Notes under the pieces: generated by a model
Told to the model about the DNA's origin: nothing
Database searches by the model: none
What the model saw: the letters and a program-made list of their open reading frames with translations, nothing else
Source: Mesorhizobium sp. CAU 1732
GTDB taxonomy: Bacteria; Pseudomonadota; Alphaproteobacteria; Rhizobiales; Rhizobiaceae
Length of the DNA: 64,000 nt
Direction: 5' to 3'
NCBI RefSeq assembly: GCF_039888675.1
Contig: NZ_JBDQQR010000003.1
Location: 248,001 to 312,000, forward strand
Shown here: piece by piece, positions 26,503-34,921 of the stretch
Layout of the letters: the number at the start of each line of letters is the position of its first letter
Position numbering within the stretch: position 1 is the stretch's first letter
Position numbers and translations under genes: made by a program

Positions 26503-28392
26503 TCAGTGGCGCGGCATGCCCGTCGGGCGGATCGTGCGCTTCTGGGCCGCGATGCGGAACTGCGCGTTCGGCGCGCCATATCCCTTATAGCCGCCGCGCC
26601 GCTCGACGATCTCGAAGAAGAAGCCCTCGCCGAAATTCGGGCTGTAGAGCTGGAAATACTCCCCGTCGCCGTCGCGATCGTAGAGGATGTGCGCCTCGCG
26701 CAATCGATCCGCGAAGTCCGGTTCCAATCCAAACCGCGCTTCCAGATCGTCGTAGTAGTTCCGCGATATCTCCAGTGTCTGGAACCCACGCGCCTTGAGA
26801 GCGGCCACCGTGGCGAAGATGTCCGAGCTCGCAAAGGCCAGATGCTGCACCGACGAGCCGAAACTCTCGGCGATGAAGTGTCCGGCCAGCGTCTTGCGGT
26901 TTTCGGCGCCGTTCAGCGTCAGGCGCAGGCCTCCATCCTCGCTCTCGATCACCTGGCTGCGCACGATACCCGCCGGATCGATCACGTCCACCATCGGCGA
27001 TTTCCGCGCCCGGAAAATCGAGGTGTAGAAGAGAAGCCATGTGAGCATCTCCTCATAGTTCATCGTCTGCGCGACGTGATCGATCGACACCAGTCCCGCC
27101 CCACCTGACGACACGCTCTCAAGCTGGTCGAACTCGATCTCCCAGACCCGGGACAATTCGCTCCGGCCGTCGATGAAATAGATCACCCCGCCGCCGACGC
27201 CGCGAATGGCCGGCACCGCGAGCTCGCCCGGTCCGTGGCGCTGCTCGAAGACCTCCGCTCCCAGCGCCTTGGCGCGCTCGACCGTCGCCTTCGCGTCGTC
27301 CACGCGCAGACCGATCGCATAGGCCGAGATGCCGTGCACCAGATAGGACGAGTGCGCGAAACCCTCCTTCTCCGTATTGACCACGATGTTGATGCCGCCC
27401 TGGCGATAGAGCGTCACGTCCTTGGTCTTGTGGCGCGCGGCTAGCCCGAACCCCATCGAGGCGAGCATGGCCGAGAGGTCGTCGGCCTCCGTCTCGTCGG
27501 CGGCGAACTCGACGAACTCGACGCCGCTGACGGCGATCCGGTCCGGCATGGGCGGAACGTCGATCGCAATCCCCGGCTCGGAGCGCGAGACCTGATCCAT
27601 CAGATTGACCAGCGACCGGCGCCCGTCGATCGAGATCGACTTCGGCGAACCGCCGCGAAACTGGTCGTTGAAGATTTCGAGCGAGAGCGGCCCTGCATAG
27701 CCGGTTGCCGCCACCGCGCGCATGAAATCGACGACCGGCAGGTCGCCTTCGCCCGGCATGTTCCGAAAGTGGCGGCTCCAATAGAGGAGATCCATGTCGA
27801 TCTGCGGCGCATCGGCCAGTTGCACGATGAAGATGCGGTCGCCCGGTATCGAGCGAATGGTGTCCACGTCGGTCTTGCGCGCCAGCGTGTGGAACGAGTC
27901 GAGGATCAGGCCGATATTGTCATGATCGGCGCGGCGCACGATCTCCCAGGCGTCGCGATGGTCGTTGATATGCCGTCCCCATGCGAGCGCCTCGTAGCCG
28001 ACGCGAATGCCCCGCTTGGCCGCCCGCTCGCCGAGCTCGCGAAAATCGGCGGCTGCCCGGTCGATGCCGCCGAGCGAAATCGGCGAGACGTTCGAGCACA
28101 CCAGCATCAGGTCGGTGCCGAGTTCCGCCATGACATCGAACTTGCGTTCGGCCCGGTCGAAGCCGCGCGCCCGCTGCGGCTCCGGCATGCCTTCGAAATC
28201 GCGGAACGGCTGGAACAGCGTGATCTCCAGCCCGTGGTCGCGCACCATCTGGCCGACCTCGGCCGGACTGCCGTCGAAAGCGAGGAAATCATTTTCGAAG
28301 ATTTCGACGCCGTCGAACCCGGCCGCCGCGATCGCCGCCAGCTTTTCGCGCAGATCACCGCTGATCGAAACGGTGGCGATGGACGTCTTCAT
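26503..28392 (-). CDS. quiC: 3-dehydroshikimate dehydratase (TIM barrel fused to HPPD-like domain)
   Basis: A 629-residue two-domain protein. Residues 1 to about 270 are an AP-endonuclease-2/xylose-isomerase-like TIM barrel (AGFDGVEIFENDF, VGYEALAWGRHINDHRDAW, LDSFHTLARKTD, QLADAPQIDMDLLYWSRH, SLEIFNDQFRGGSP) holding the metal site. From about 290 it has vicinal-oxygen-chelate repeats like 4-hydroxyphenylpyruvate dioxygenase. This exact fusion is known as bacterial 3-dehydroshikimate dehydratase, converting 3-dehydroshikimate to protocatechuate in quinate/shikimate breakdown. It is often misannotated as hydroxyphenylpyruvate dioxygenase. No other quinate gene lies next to it here. Confidence 0.9.
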   Translation of the reverse strand: MKTSIATVSISGDLREKLAAIAAAGFDGVEIFENDFLAFDGSPAEVGQMVRDHGLEITLFQPFRDFEGMPEPQRARGFDRAERKFDVMAELGTDLMLVCSNVSPISLGGIDRAAADFRELGERAAKRGIRVGYEALAWGRHINDHRDAWEIVRRADHDNIGLILDSFHTLARKTDVDTIRSIPGDRIFIVQLADAPQIDMDLLYWSRHFRNMPGEGDLPVVDFMRAVAATGYAGPLSLEIFNDQFRGGSPKSISIDGRRSLVNLMDQVSRSEPGIAIDVPPMPDRIAVSGVEFVEFAADETEADDLSAMLASMGFGLAARHKTKDVTLYRQGGINIVVNTEKEGFAHSSYLVHGISAYAIGLRVDDAKATVERAKALGAEVFEQRHGPGELAVPAIRGVGGGVIYFIDGRSELSRVWEIEFDQLESVSSGGAGLVSIDHVAQTMNYEEMLTWLLFYTSIFRARKSPMVDVIDPAGIVRSQVIESEDGGLRLTLNGAENRKTLAGHFIAESFGSSVQHLAFASSDIFATVAALKARGFQTLEISRNYYDDLEARFGLEPDFADRLREAHILYDRDGDGEYFQLYSPNFGEGFFFEIVERRGGYKGYGAPNAQFRIAAQKRTIRPTGMPRH

Positions 28393-28716
28393 GTCGGCAA
28401 TCCTTGTTCTGCATACATCATGCGAAGAAATCGATCAGATGCCATGCGCGCAACGGGCACAATGCGCAAAGCACTTCATAACGCAATTACCAAAGGACCC
28501 TGAATCCGTAACATCATGTTATCCATAAGCCAGACGGTGGGAACGCGGCGGCTGTGTGGTCGTGCTGGTACACGGAGCCGCTAACCGCTCTGCCACAGCT
28601 CCCGATCGGCGAGATAAGCCTTGCCCGCGCGTGCCGTCTGCGCTTGGAGCTAGTATCGGCCTCTAGATCGCGCAACCGCGGTCGGCCGCCAGACTGACAC
28701 GACATAGGAAATTGCC
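28393..28716. promoter_or_regulatory. Divergent region upstream of quiC and the DMT transporter
   Basis: A 324-bp gap between divergent genes. It should hold both promoters. A segment at about 28578-28596 resembles a tRNA D-arm on the minus strand but has no partner T-arm (see rejected items). AGGAAATTGCC directly before the ATG at 28717 is the ribosome-binding site of the transporter. Nothing else was identified. Confidence 0.35.
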
Positions 28717-29634
28717 ATGACGGTCGCGACAATGGCGTCCCGCTTCACCGCAAGCAGTTCGGCCAACCGTCTGGGCATCCTCGTGATGCTGCTCGCCATC
28801 TTCATGTTCACGCTCAACGACGTGATGGGCAAATGGCTGGTCGCGACCTATTCGGTCGGGCAGGTTCTGCTGATCCGCAGCGTGGCGGCCCTCGTCATCC
28901 TCGCGCCGTTCCTGTGGCGCGGCGGCATCCGCCCGCTGATCGCGGTCGAGCGGCCGGGCATGCAAATCCTGCGCGTCGTCCTGTCGTCGGTGGAGGTCTA
29001 CTGCTTCTATTTCGCCGTGATCTCGATGCCGCTGGCCGATGTCATGACCTATTGGCTCGCAGCGCCGATCTACGTCGCGGCTCTATCACCGTTCCTGCTC
29101 GGGGAGCACGTCGGATGGCGGCGCTGGACGGCGATCTTCATCGGCTTCGCCGGCGTCGTCATCGCACTCGAACCGTCTGCCGCGACCCTGACGCTTCCCG
29201 CCCTCATCTCGATCGGCGGCTCGTTCTGCTTCGCCTTCATGATGCTGTCCGGCCGCGCCCTGCGTGGCACGCCCGATCGCACGCTCGTCTTCTGGCAGAT
29301 CGTCGGCGCCGGCCTCATCGGCCTCGTCACCGCGCCCTTCGGCTGGGTCACGCCAACCCCGTTCGACTTCGCGCTGCTCGCCACGCTCGGCGTCGTCGCG
29401 ATGGCCGCGCACATGCTGGTCAACCGTGCGCTCAAGCTCGCCGATGCCGCGACCGTCGCGCCGTTCCAGTACACGCTCCTGTTCTGGGCGGTCATCTTCG
29501 GCTGGCTGGTCTTCGGCGATGTTCCACGCCCCGCAATGCTCGCCGGCGCCGCGATCATCGTCGCGGCCGGCCTGTTCATCTTCGTGCGGGAGCAGAAGGC
29601 TGCGCGTGCGGCCAGGCTCAAGGCACCCGATTAG
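28717..29634 (+). CDS. DMT-superfamily (EamA) transporter
   Basis: A 305-residue membrane protein with about 10 helices in two EamA repeats (LGILVMLLAIFMFTLNDVMG starts the first; TLPALISIGGSFCFAFMMLSGRAL the second). Members are metabolite or drug exporters in the inner membrane; the substrate cannot be read from sequence. It stands between divergent quiC and the fuconolactonase-like gene, from which it is separated by an inverted intergenic repeat. The start is supported by AGGAAA upstream. Confidence 0.88.
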   Translation: MTVATMASRFTASSSANRLGILVMLLAIFMFTLNDVMGKWLVATYSVGQVLLIRSVAALVILAPFLWRGGIRPLIAVERPGMQILRVVLSSVEVYCFYFAVISMPLADVMTYWLAAPIYVAALSPFLLGEHVGWRRWTAIFIGFAGVVIALEPSAATLTLPALISIGGSFCFAFMMLSGRALRGTPDRTLVFWQIVGAGLIGLVTAPFGWVTPTPFDFALLATLGVVAMAAHMLVNRALKLADAATVAPFQYTLLFWAVIFGWLVFGDVPRPAMLAGAAIIVAAGLFIFVREQKAARAARLKAPD

Positions 29635-29649
29635 AGCGTTTCAGGTTTT

Positions 29650-29760
29650 CACCGAAACACCCCCTCCACCGAGGCCGCCGACAATCGCGACCTGGATCCT
29701 CCCCCATTTTCATGAGGGAGGGGGACCACGAAGTGGTGGAGGGGGTGTTTCGCGAAAAGC
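29650..29760. repeat. Inverted intergenic repeat, GAAACACCCCCTCCAC family
   Basis: GAAACACCCCCTCCAC (29654-29669) is mirrored by GTGGAGGGGGTGTTTC (29736-29751), enclosing TCCTCCCCCATTTTCATGAG. It lies between two convergent genes and could form a large hairpin that ends transcription from both sides. The same element occurs at about 60695-60810. Confidence 0.75.
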
Positions 29761-29784
29761 GATTCCACCTCATCCGGAACCGCT

Positions 29785-30630
29785 CTAGAGCCGATAGACC
29801 CGGATCGCATTGTCGCGCCAGAAGCGCTGTCGATCGGCCGCCGGAACACCCTCCAGCCGCTCATCGAGCAGCGCGATCCAGTCGCCCAGCCGCGTCGCCA
29901 GAAGGGCGACCGGCCAGTCGCCGCCGAACATTGTGCGACCGAACCCGAACGCATCGAAGGCGACGTCGAGATACGGTATCAGATCGTCGGGCTTCCAGTC
30001 CGGCCCCGCCTCGTTCGCCACGCCCGAAATCTTGCAAGAGACGTTCGGGAACGCGGCAAGCGCCCGCATCTGGCTCGCCCACGGTTCCATCATGCCATCC
30101 GCGATCGCGGGCTTGCCGATATGGTCGAGGATCATCGGCACATCCGGCACCGCCTCGACAAGCTTCAGCACACTCGCCATCTGGCGATAGTTGACGCAGA
30201 TGTCGAAGGAGAAACCGAAATCGGCAAGCCGCCGCACCCCGTCGATGAAGTCCGGCCGCAGGCAGAAATCCGGCTCTTCGGCCTGCAGGATGCGCCGCAC
30301 GCCACGAACCAGCGGCAGTTTCGCAAGCGCCGCAAGATCGGCCTCGACGGTACCACCCTTTTCGAGCTGCGCCGCCGCGACGATCGCCTTGATCCGCGGC
30401 TCGCTCGACGCAAGCCCGGATACCCATTCGGCTTCCAGAAGCGACGCCGAAGGCACCGCGTTGCACTCGACGAACACGAACCCATCGACCTCGTTGCCCC
30501 CGGCAGCCTCGTGGTAGTCCCCCGGCAGATAGGACCTGTCCAGGATTTCGTTGCCGGCCAGCCAGGGATAATGCGGGCGTGCGGGGTCCCACAGATGGAC
30601 GTGGGTGTCGATGATGGCTGTTTCCGGCAA
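29785..30630 (-). CDS. Amidohydrolase-family lactonase (L-fuconolactonase-like)
   Basis: A 281-residue amidohydrolase-2 protein. Metal residues are His10 and His12 in IIDTHVHLWDP, with MILDHIGKPAI and the late Asp in MFGGDWPVALL. DTHVHLWDP-x-R-x-x-YPWL is characteristic of the COG3618 group, including L-fucono-, L-rhamnono- and related sugar lactonases. The divergent neighbour is L-fucose mutarotase, which supports a fucose-type lactone as substrate. A sugar dehydrogenase to make the lactone is not next to it. It shares a 108-bp promoter region with fucU. Confidence 0.85.
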   Translation of the reverse strand: MPETAIIDTHVHLWDPARPHYPWLAGNEILDRSYLPGDYHEAAGGNEVDGFVFVECNAVPSASLLEAEWVSGLASSEPRIKAIVAAAQLEKGGTVEADLAALAKLPLVRGVRRILQAEEPDFCLRPDFIDGVRRLADFGFSFDICVNYRQMASVLKLVEAVPDVPMILDHIGKPAIADGMMEPWASQMRALAAFPNVSCKISGVANEAGPDWKPDDLIPYLDVAFDAFGFGRTMFGGDWPVALLATRLGDWIALLDERLEGVPAADRQRFWRDNAIRVYRL

Positions 30631-30738
30631 GCTGTCCTCCCAGCGCGATTGTCCTCAGGCCCCAGATAAGCCACTTTGCGCGCATCGACCAAGCCCGCCG
30701 CATGCGAAAACCGCCGGTGGGGCATCCGGAGGAACGAC
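30631..30738. promoter_or_regulatory. Divergent promoter region, lactonase and fucU
   Basis: A 108-bp gap between oppositely transcribed genes that probably function together. The GGAGGAAC just before the ATG at 30739 is a strong ribosome-binding site for fucU. No operator seen. Confidence 0.35.
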
Positions 30739-31188
30739 ATGCTGCGCCACATCCATCCCCTGCTCGGCCCCGATCTCCTGTTCGCGCTGCGCACGATGGG
30801 CCACGGCGACGAGATCGTCATTGCCGACGCGAACTTTCCCGCATCGACGCTCGGGCCGGAGGTCATCCGCGCCGACGGCATGGGCGCCGAAGCCATCGCC
30901 GAGGCGATCCTGACCCACATGCCGCTCGATACGTTCGCGCCGGTCTCCGCATGGCGTATGGCGATGGTGGACACGCCCGACATCGTGCCGCCGATCTGCC
31001 AATCCTTTCAGGAGATCGTGACGCGCCGCGCCGGCAACTTCGCCATCGCGCAACTGGAGCGCTTCGCCTTCTACGAGCGTGCGGCCAAGGCGGCCTTCAT
31101 CGTCGCGACCGGCGAACAGGCGCTCTACGCCAATTTGATCCTGAAGATGGGTGTGGTGACGGCCGAAGAAACCGCGCGTTTCAGATGA
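30739..31188 (+). CDS. fucU: L-fucose mutarotase (RbsD/FucU family)
   Basis: A 149-residue cytoplasmic protein interconverting sugar anomers. The family residues are present: His and Asp in MGHGDEIVIADANFPA, RADG, and the C-terminal AxYANLILKMGVV with Tyr and Asn. ADANFPA and VIRADG with FERFAFYERA favour FucU over RbsD, which uses ribose. The start is set by the GGAGGAACGAC Shine-Dalgarno; the frame is open further upstream. The last 8 bp overlap the convergent nitrilase-family gene (31181-31188). Confidence 0.87.
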   Translation: MLRHIHPLLGPDLLFALRTMGHGDEIVIADANFPASTLGPEVIRADGMGAEAIAEAILTHMPLDTFAPVSAWRMAMVDTPDIVPPICQSFQEIVTRRAGNFAIAQLERFAFYERAAKAAFIVATGEQALYANLILKMGVVTAEETARFR

Positions 31189-31954
31189 CGAGATCGCGCA
31201 GATACGGATTCTGCCCGACGGATGCCGCATAAGCGGTCGGATCGATCTCCGCGATCAGCAGCGCTTCGTCCGTGTCGCCCGCTGCGGCAAGCACGCTGCC
31301 ATCGGGCGCGGCAACCGTCGACAATCCCGCATAGACGTAGCACGGATCCGCGCCGCAATGGTTCACATACGCCACGAACACCTGGTTCTCGAAGGCGCGC
31401 ACAGGCACCATCTGGCGCGCGATGAAGGCCGCATGGTCGCTTGCGGGTAGCGCGGTCGGCACCAGCACCAACGAACAGCCGGCCTGCGCGAGGCGGCGCA
31501 CGTTTTCAGGAAACTCGACATCGTAGCAGATCAGCATGCCGCACGAGATACCGTCGAGATCGAAGGTCACGGCGGCGGGCCGCTCCGGCCTGAACAAGCC
31601 GCGCTCGTAAGGGCCGTAGAGATGCGATTTGCGATAGACCAGCGGCGCGTCCTGCCCGTCCACCAAGACCGCGCTGTTCCAGACGGCACCACTGCCCGCC
31701 TCCGCGAAACCGGCGACGATGGCGACACCGGTTTGCGCGGAGATCGACTGAAGCCTTTGCACGATCGGTCCATCGGCAGGCTCGGCCAGCGCCGTCATCG
31801 CGTCGCCGGCGCCGTAACCCGTCACCGCCAGCTCCGGCGCGACCAGCAGCCGCGCGCCCAGCCGCGATGCTTCGCCTGCGGCGTCTTCGATCCGCGCCAG
31901 ATTGGCAGCGACGTCGCCCGCCACGGCCTGCATCTGGAGTGCTGCGATCTTCAT
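31181..31954 (-). CDS. Carbon-nitrogen hydrolase (nitrilase-superfamily amidase)
   Basis: A 257-residue enzyme with the nitrilase triad: Glu41 in LLVAPELAVTGYG, Lys109 in YRKSHLYGPYERG and Cys143 in LICYDVEFPE. The pattern fits aliphatic amidases such as the 2-oxoglutaramate/guanidinobutyramide-type group rather than true nitrilases. The start overlaps the stop of the upstream ABC permease (ATGA at 31951-31954), so it belongs to the transporter operon that begins with a ureohydrolase. A plausible job is hydrolysing an amide of the imported guanidino compound; this is inference. Confidence 0.88.
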   Translation of the reverse strand: MKIAALQMQAVAGDVAANLARIEDAAGEASRLGARLLVAPELAVTGYGAGDAMTALAEPADGPIVQRLQSISAQTGVAIVAGFAEAGSGAVWNSAVLVDGQDAPLVYRKSHLYGPYERGLFRPERPAAVTFDLDGISCGMLICYDVEFPENVRRLAQAGCSLVLVPTALPASDHAAFIARQMVPVRAFENQVFVAYVNHCGADPCYVYAGLSTVAAPDGSVLAAAGDTDEALLIAEIDPTAYAASVGQNPYLRDLVI

Positions 31955-32754
31955 TTTTCGTCTCCAGACAGCGCGCCAAGCAGCTTCGGCAGATCGCCGA
32001 ACCGCGCGATCAGCCCGAACACCAGTGCTGCGACCGCGACGAAGAAGATCGTCACCGACGCCATCGTCGGCGTATAGCCGTAGCGCAGCGCGTTGAAGAT
32101 TTTGATCGGCAGCGTCTCCATCGTGAATCCGACGGTCATGTAGGCGACGATGTACTCGTTGAGCGACAGCACGAAGACGAAGGCGTAGCCCGAGACGAGA
32201 TAAGGCAGGATCAGCGGCAGCACGACCGTGCGCAGCACGGTCCGGTCGTTCGCGCCCATGGTCGAGGCCGCCTCGACGAGGCTCCGGTCGATCGAGTTGA
32301 AGCCCAGCGACAGGGTCACCAACGGCAGCGTGACGAAGAAGATCGCGTGGCTGATCGCCGCCGTCCATGCCTGCCCGTAGGCGCCGACGGTCGCCCAGAA
32401 GGTCAGGAAGCCCAGCGCCGTGATGACCGGCGGAAGGATGAACGGCGCAACGCCCAGAAGCTGAAAGATATTCGCCCATGGCGCGATCCGCCGCCACAGG
32501 AACCACGCCAGCGGAAGCGCGATGATGACGGCGAGCGCTGCCGACGTCGCGGCCAGCGTCAGCGAATTCACCAGCGCCGCCCGCCAGCTCTGATCGGTGA
32601 AGATCTGCGCGTACCAGGACAGCGAAAAGCCCTGCGGCGGAAACGTCAGCGACTGCCTCTCATTGACCGAAACACCCGCCACGACGACGAGCGGCGCGGC
32701 CAGGAATATCCCCACCACGGTAAACAGGACGCGCCGGAACACCGTGCCGCTCAT
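31951..32754 (-). CDS. ABC transporter permease, spermidine/putrescine type (PotC-like)
   Basis: A 267-residue inner-membrane permease starting MSGTVFRRVLFTVVGIFLAAP, with about 6 helices. The EAA loop is VEAASTMGANDRTVLRTVVLPLILPYLVSG (EAA-x3-G-x9-P). It pairs with the permease encoded just upstream; the two overlap by 4 bp (32751-32754), as does the amidase downstream. The frame is open further 5' but that part overlaps the other permease. It forms the channel of the importer with the gene at 32751. Confidence 0.9.
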   Translation of the reverse strand: MSGTVFRRVLFTVVGIFLAAPLVVVAGVSVNERQSLTFPPQGFSLSWYAQIFTDQSWRAALVNSLTLAATSAALAVIIALPLAWFLWRRIAPWANIFQLLGVAPFILPPVITALGFLTFWATVGAYGQAWTAAISHAIFFVTLPLVTLSLGFNSIDRSLVEAASTMGANDRTVLRTVVLPLILPYLVSGYAFVFVLSLNEYIVAYMTVGFTMETLPIKIFNALRYGYTPTMASVTIFFVAVAALVFGLIARFGDLPKLLGALSGDEK

Positions 32755-33608
32755 GCCTGCGCCTCCCGCCTGCCGCCGACGAGCAGCGTCAGCCCGACCA
32801 GCGCCAGCGACATCAGCACCAGGAACACCGCCATCGCAGCCGCGAACGGCATGTTCGACTGGTAGATCGCCTGGTCGGTGATCAGCACCGACAGCGTCCA
32901 GTGCTGCGGCCGCCCGAGGATTTGCGGCAGGAGATACGACCCCAGCGCGAAGACGAAGACCATGATCAGCGTCGCGACGATCGTATTGCGCAGTGCGGGC
33001 ACGACCACATTTGCGAAGGCCCGCACCGGCGACGCGCCCAGTGTCCGCGCGGCCTCGATCAGGGTCGGGTCGAGCCGCACGATGGCGGGGTAGAGCACGA
33101 GGATCGTATAGGGCAGCGCCTGATAGACCATGCCCGTCAAGACCGCACCGAAGCCCGGCAGAAGCGCGCGCGCCTCGCTCATCAGCCCGACCGCGACGAG
33201 CAGGTTCGTGATGCCCGCGGTGCGCGAAAACAGCGTCGACCACGCGAAGCCGATGATGACTTCCGACAGCGAGAGGACCGACAGGATCGCGACCAGCCAC
33301 ACCACTTGCACGCGACGCGACGCGCGCGTCAGCATCCACGTGAACGGAAACGCGATGAGCACGCAGACGATGGCGACCATTACGGCCAGCATGATCGAAA
33401 AGCCCAGCACGCCGCCGAAGAAGGCGGACAGGAACCGCTCGTAATTGTCGAAGGTGAAGTCGGGCGTATAAAAGCCCGCCTGGTCGCGCCGGAAGAACGA
33501 GACCATGATCATGGTCGAGAACGGAATGACGAAGAAGACGACCAGCATGATCGCCGGAAACACCAGCGGCGCGTAGTCGCCAATCGTCCGTGGCGGCTCG
33601 CGTCTCAT
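32751..33608 (-). CDS. ABC transporter permease, spermidine/putrescine type (PotB-like)
   Basis: A 285-residue permease with 6 helices (MRREPPRTIGDYAPLVFPAIML at the start). The EAA loop is LIEAARTLGASPVRAFANVVVPALRNTIV. PFSTMIMVSFFRRDQ after the first helix is typical of the PotB group. It forms a heterodimer with the PotC-like permease. A repeat-filled 205-bp gap separates it from the ATPase gene upstream, which may reduce or attenuate readthrough. Confidence 0.9.
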   Translation of the reverse strand: MRREPPRTIGDYAPLVFPAIMLVVFFVIPFSTMIMVSFFRRDQAGFYTPDFTFDNYERFLSAFFGGVLGFSIMLAVMVAIVCVLIAFPFTWMLTRASRRVQVVWLVAILSVLSLSEVIIGFAWSTLFSRTAGITNLLVAVGLMSEARALLPGFGAVLTGMVYQALPYTILVLYPAIVRLDPTLIEAARTLGASPVRAFANVVVPALRNTIVATLIMVFVFALGSYLLPQILGRPQHWTLSVLITDQAIYQSNMPFAAAMAVFLVLMSLALVGLTLLVGGRREAQA

Positions 33609-33674
33609 GGGAGTTGACCCACATCGAGCTTGACGAAAAAACGCTTGCGCCGCCCCTCATCCGCCCTTCGGGCA

Positions 33675-33752
33675 CCTTCTCCCCGTGAACGGGGAGAAGG
33701 GGAAGCGGAGACGCTGCGGGCAACCCCCTTCTCCCCGTTCACGGGGAGAAGG
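33675..33752. repeat. Pair of CTTCTCCCCGT(G/T)(A/C)ACGGGGAG palindromes
   Basis: Two 26-bp palindromes at 33675-33700 and 33727-33752, both starting CCTTCTCCCCG and ending CGGGGAGAAGG. They are flanked by GCCCCTCATCCGCCCTTCGGGCAC and GGCAGGGGGGTCCGAAGGACGGGCAGCG, the outer arms of a longer mosaic. This is the common rhizobial intergenic palindrome; here it lies inside an ABC operon, between ATPase and permease genes, and could stabilise or attenuate the mRNA. Confidence 0.85.
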
Positions 33753-33813
33753 TCCCGGCAGGGGGGTCCGAAGGACGGGCAGCGCCGACCGCTGAACCTG
33801 ATAGCTCGCTGTC

Positions 33814-34848
33814 TCACGACTTCAGCACCACGCACGCATCCGCCGGAAGCTGGATGCCCACCGCATCGCCCGCCGCAAACCCGGTCCGCTCGCGCGGCGT
33901 CGTCACCGCGACGATCGTCTCGCCGCCGGTTTCGACGAACGTCTCGATCGTGCCGCCGAGATCGCGCACGAAGGTGACGGTTCCGGGCAGCGCGCCGCCG
34001 GCAGGCACGAGCCGCACGTCTTCCGGCCTGATGGAAATGCGGCCCTTGCTGAAGCCGGATGGCACGATGAGATCGGGAACGGCGTGGCCCAGTACCGCCG
34101 CCCGTCCCGCGCCATCGACCTCGACGGGCAACAGATTGGTCGATCCGATGAAGTCCGCGACGAAGGCGTCGGCCGGTTTGCGATAGATGTCCACCGGTGC
34201 GGCGGCCTGCCTGATGCGGCCCTCGCCCATCACGACGACGAGGTCGGCCATCGTCATCGCCTCGCGCTGATCGTGCGTGACGACGATCGTCGTGATGCCG
34301 AGTTGCTGCTGCAACTGGCGCAGTTCGACCTGCATCGCCTCGCGCAGCTTCGCATCGAGCGCGGAAAGCGGCTCGTCCAGCAGGAATAGTTTTGGCGAAT
34401 GCGCCAGCGCACGCGCGATCGCGACGCGCTGCTTCTGGCCGCCGGACAGTTTCGCCACCGGCCGCTCGCCGAAACCCGTCAGATGGATCAGCGCCAAAAG
34501 TTCGTCGACGCGCTTCTGGCGCTGCGCCTTGTCGATGCCACGGATGCGCAGCGGATAGGCGACGTTCTCCGCCACGTTGAGATGCGGGAACAGCGCCAGC
34601 GACTGGAACACCATGCCGAAATCGCGCTTGTGCGTCGGGATCGGTGTGATGTCCGTGTCGTCGAGCAGGATCGCCCCCCCGGACGGCTCCTCCAACCCCG
34701 CGATCATCCGCATCAGCGTGGTCTTGCCGCAGCCCGACGGCCCCAGCATGCAGACGAACGTGCCATGCGGGATCGTCAGCGAGACGTCATCCACCGCGGC
34801 GAAATCGCCGAAGCGCTTGGTGACATTCTGGAGAACAAGGCCTGACAT
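33814..34848 (-). CDS. ABC transporter ATP-binding protein (PotA-like)
   Basis: A 344-residue ATPase. Walker A is GPSGCGKTT (36-44), the signature is LSGGQKQRVAIARAL, Walker B is LFLLDEPLSALD and the H-loop is VVTHDQREAM. The C-terminal TOBE region (from about 240) has ISIRPEDVRLVPAG, placing it in the PotA/CysA/MalK-type subgroup with a regulatory domain. It powers uptake through the two permeases downstream. Between it and the binding-protein gene lies another palindrome (34886-34911). Confidence 0.92.
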   Translation of the reverse strand: MSGLVLQNVTKRFGDFAAVDDVSLTIPHGTFVCMLGPSGCGKTTLMRMIAGLEEPSGGAILLDDTDITPIPTHKRDFGMVFQSLALFPHLNVAENVAYPLRIRGIDKAQRQKRVDELLALIHLTGFGERPVAKLSGGQKQRVAIARALAHSPKLFLLDEPLSALDAKLREAMQVELRQLQQQLGITTIVVTHDQREAMTMADLVVVMGEGRIRQAAAPVDIYRKPADAFVADFIGSTNLLPVEVDGAGRAAVLGHAVPDLIVPSGFSKGRISIRPEDVRLVPAGGALPGTVTFVRDLGGTIETFVETGGETIVAVTTPRERTGFAAGDAVGIQLPADACVVLKS

Positions 34849-34885
34849 TGGGGTGCCTTACTTGGCGGAAACGCTGAAACTGCTC

Positions 34886-34911
34886 CCTTCTCCCCGTAAA
34901 CGGGGAGAAGG
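34886..34911. repeat. CTTCTCCCCGTAAACGGGGAG palindrome
   Basis: A single 26-bp copy of the same palindrome family as at 33675, with AA in the centre. It sits 11 bp downstream of the binding-protein stop, before the ATPase gene. A hairpin here would suit the usual need for higher expression of the binding protein than of the transporter body. Confidence 0.8.
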
Positions 34912-34921
34912 AAAAAGAAAC

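Noticed and set aside
26503..28392. 4-hydroxyphenylpyruvate dioxygenase
   Set aside because: The C-terminal half resembles it, but the N-terminal TIM barrel with metal motifs and the 629-residue length identify the bacterial 3-dehydroshikimate dehydratase fusion.
28555..28612. tRNA-like D-arm on the minus strand (GTGGCAGAGCGGTTAGCGG)
   Set aside because: No T-arm (GGTTCGA), no matching acceptor stem and no plausible anticodon stem follow within 90 bases; it is at most a chance or fossil resemblance.
31951..33723. Apparent 590-residue permease, suggesting a fusion or frameshift
   Set aside because: The N-terminal half is a shadow frame over the PotB-like permease gene; the PotC-like protein starts normally at 32754 with a 4-bp overlap.
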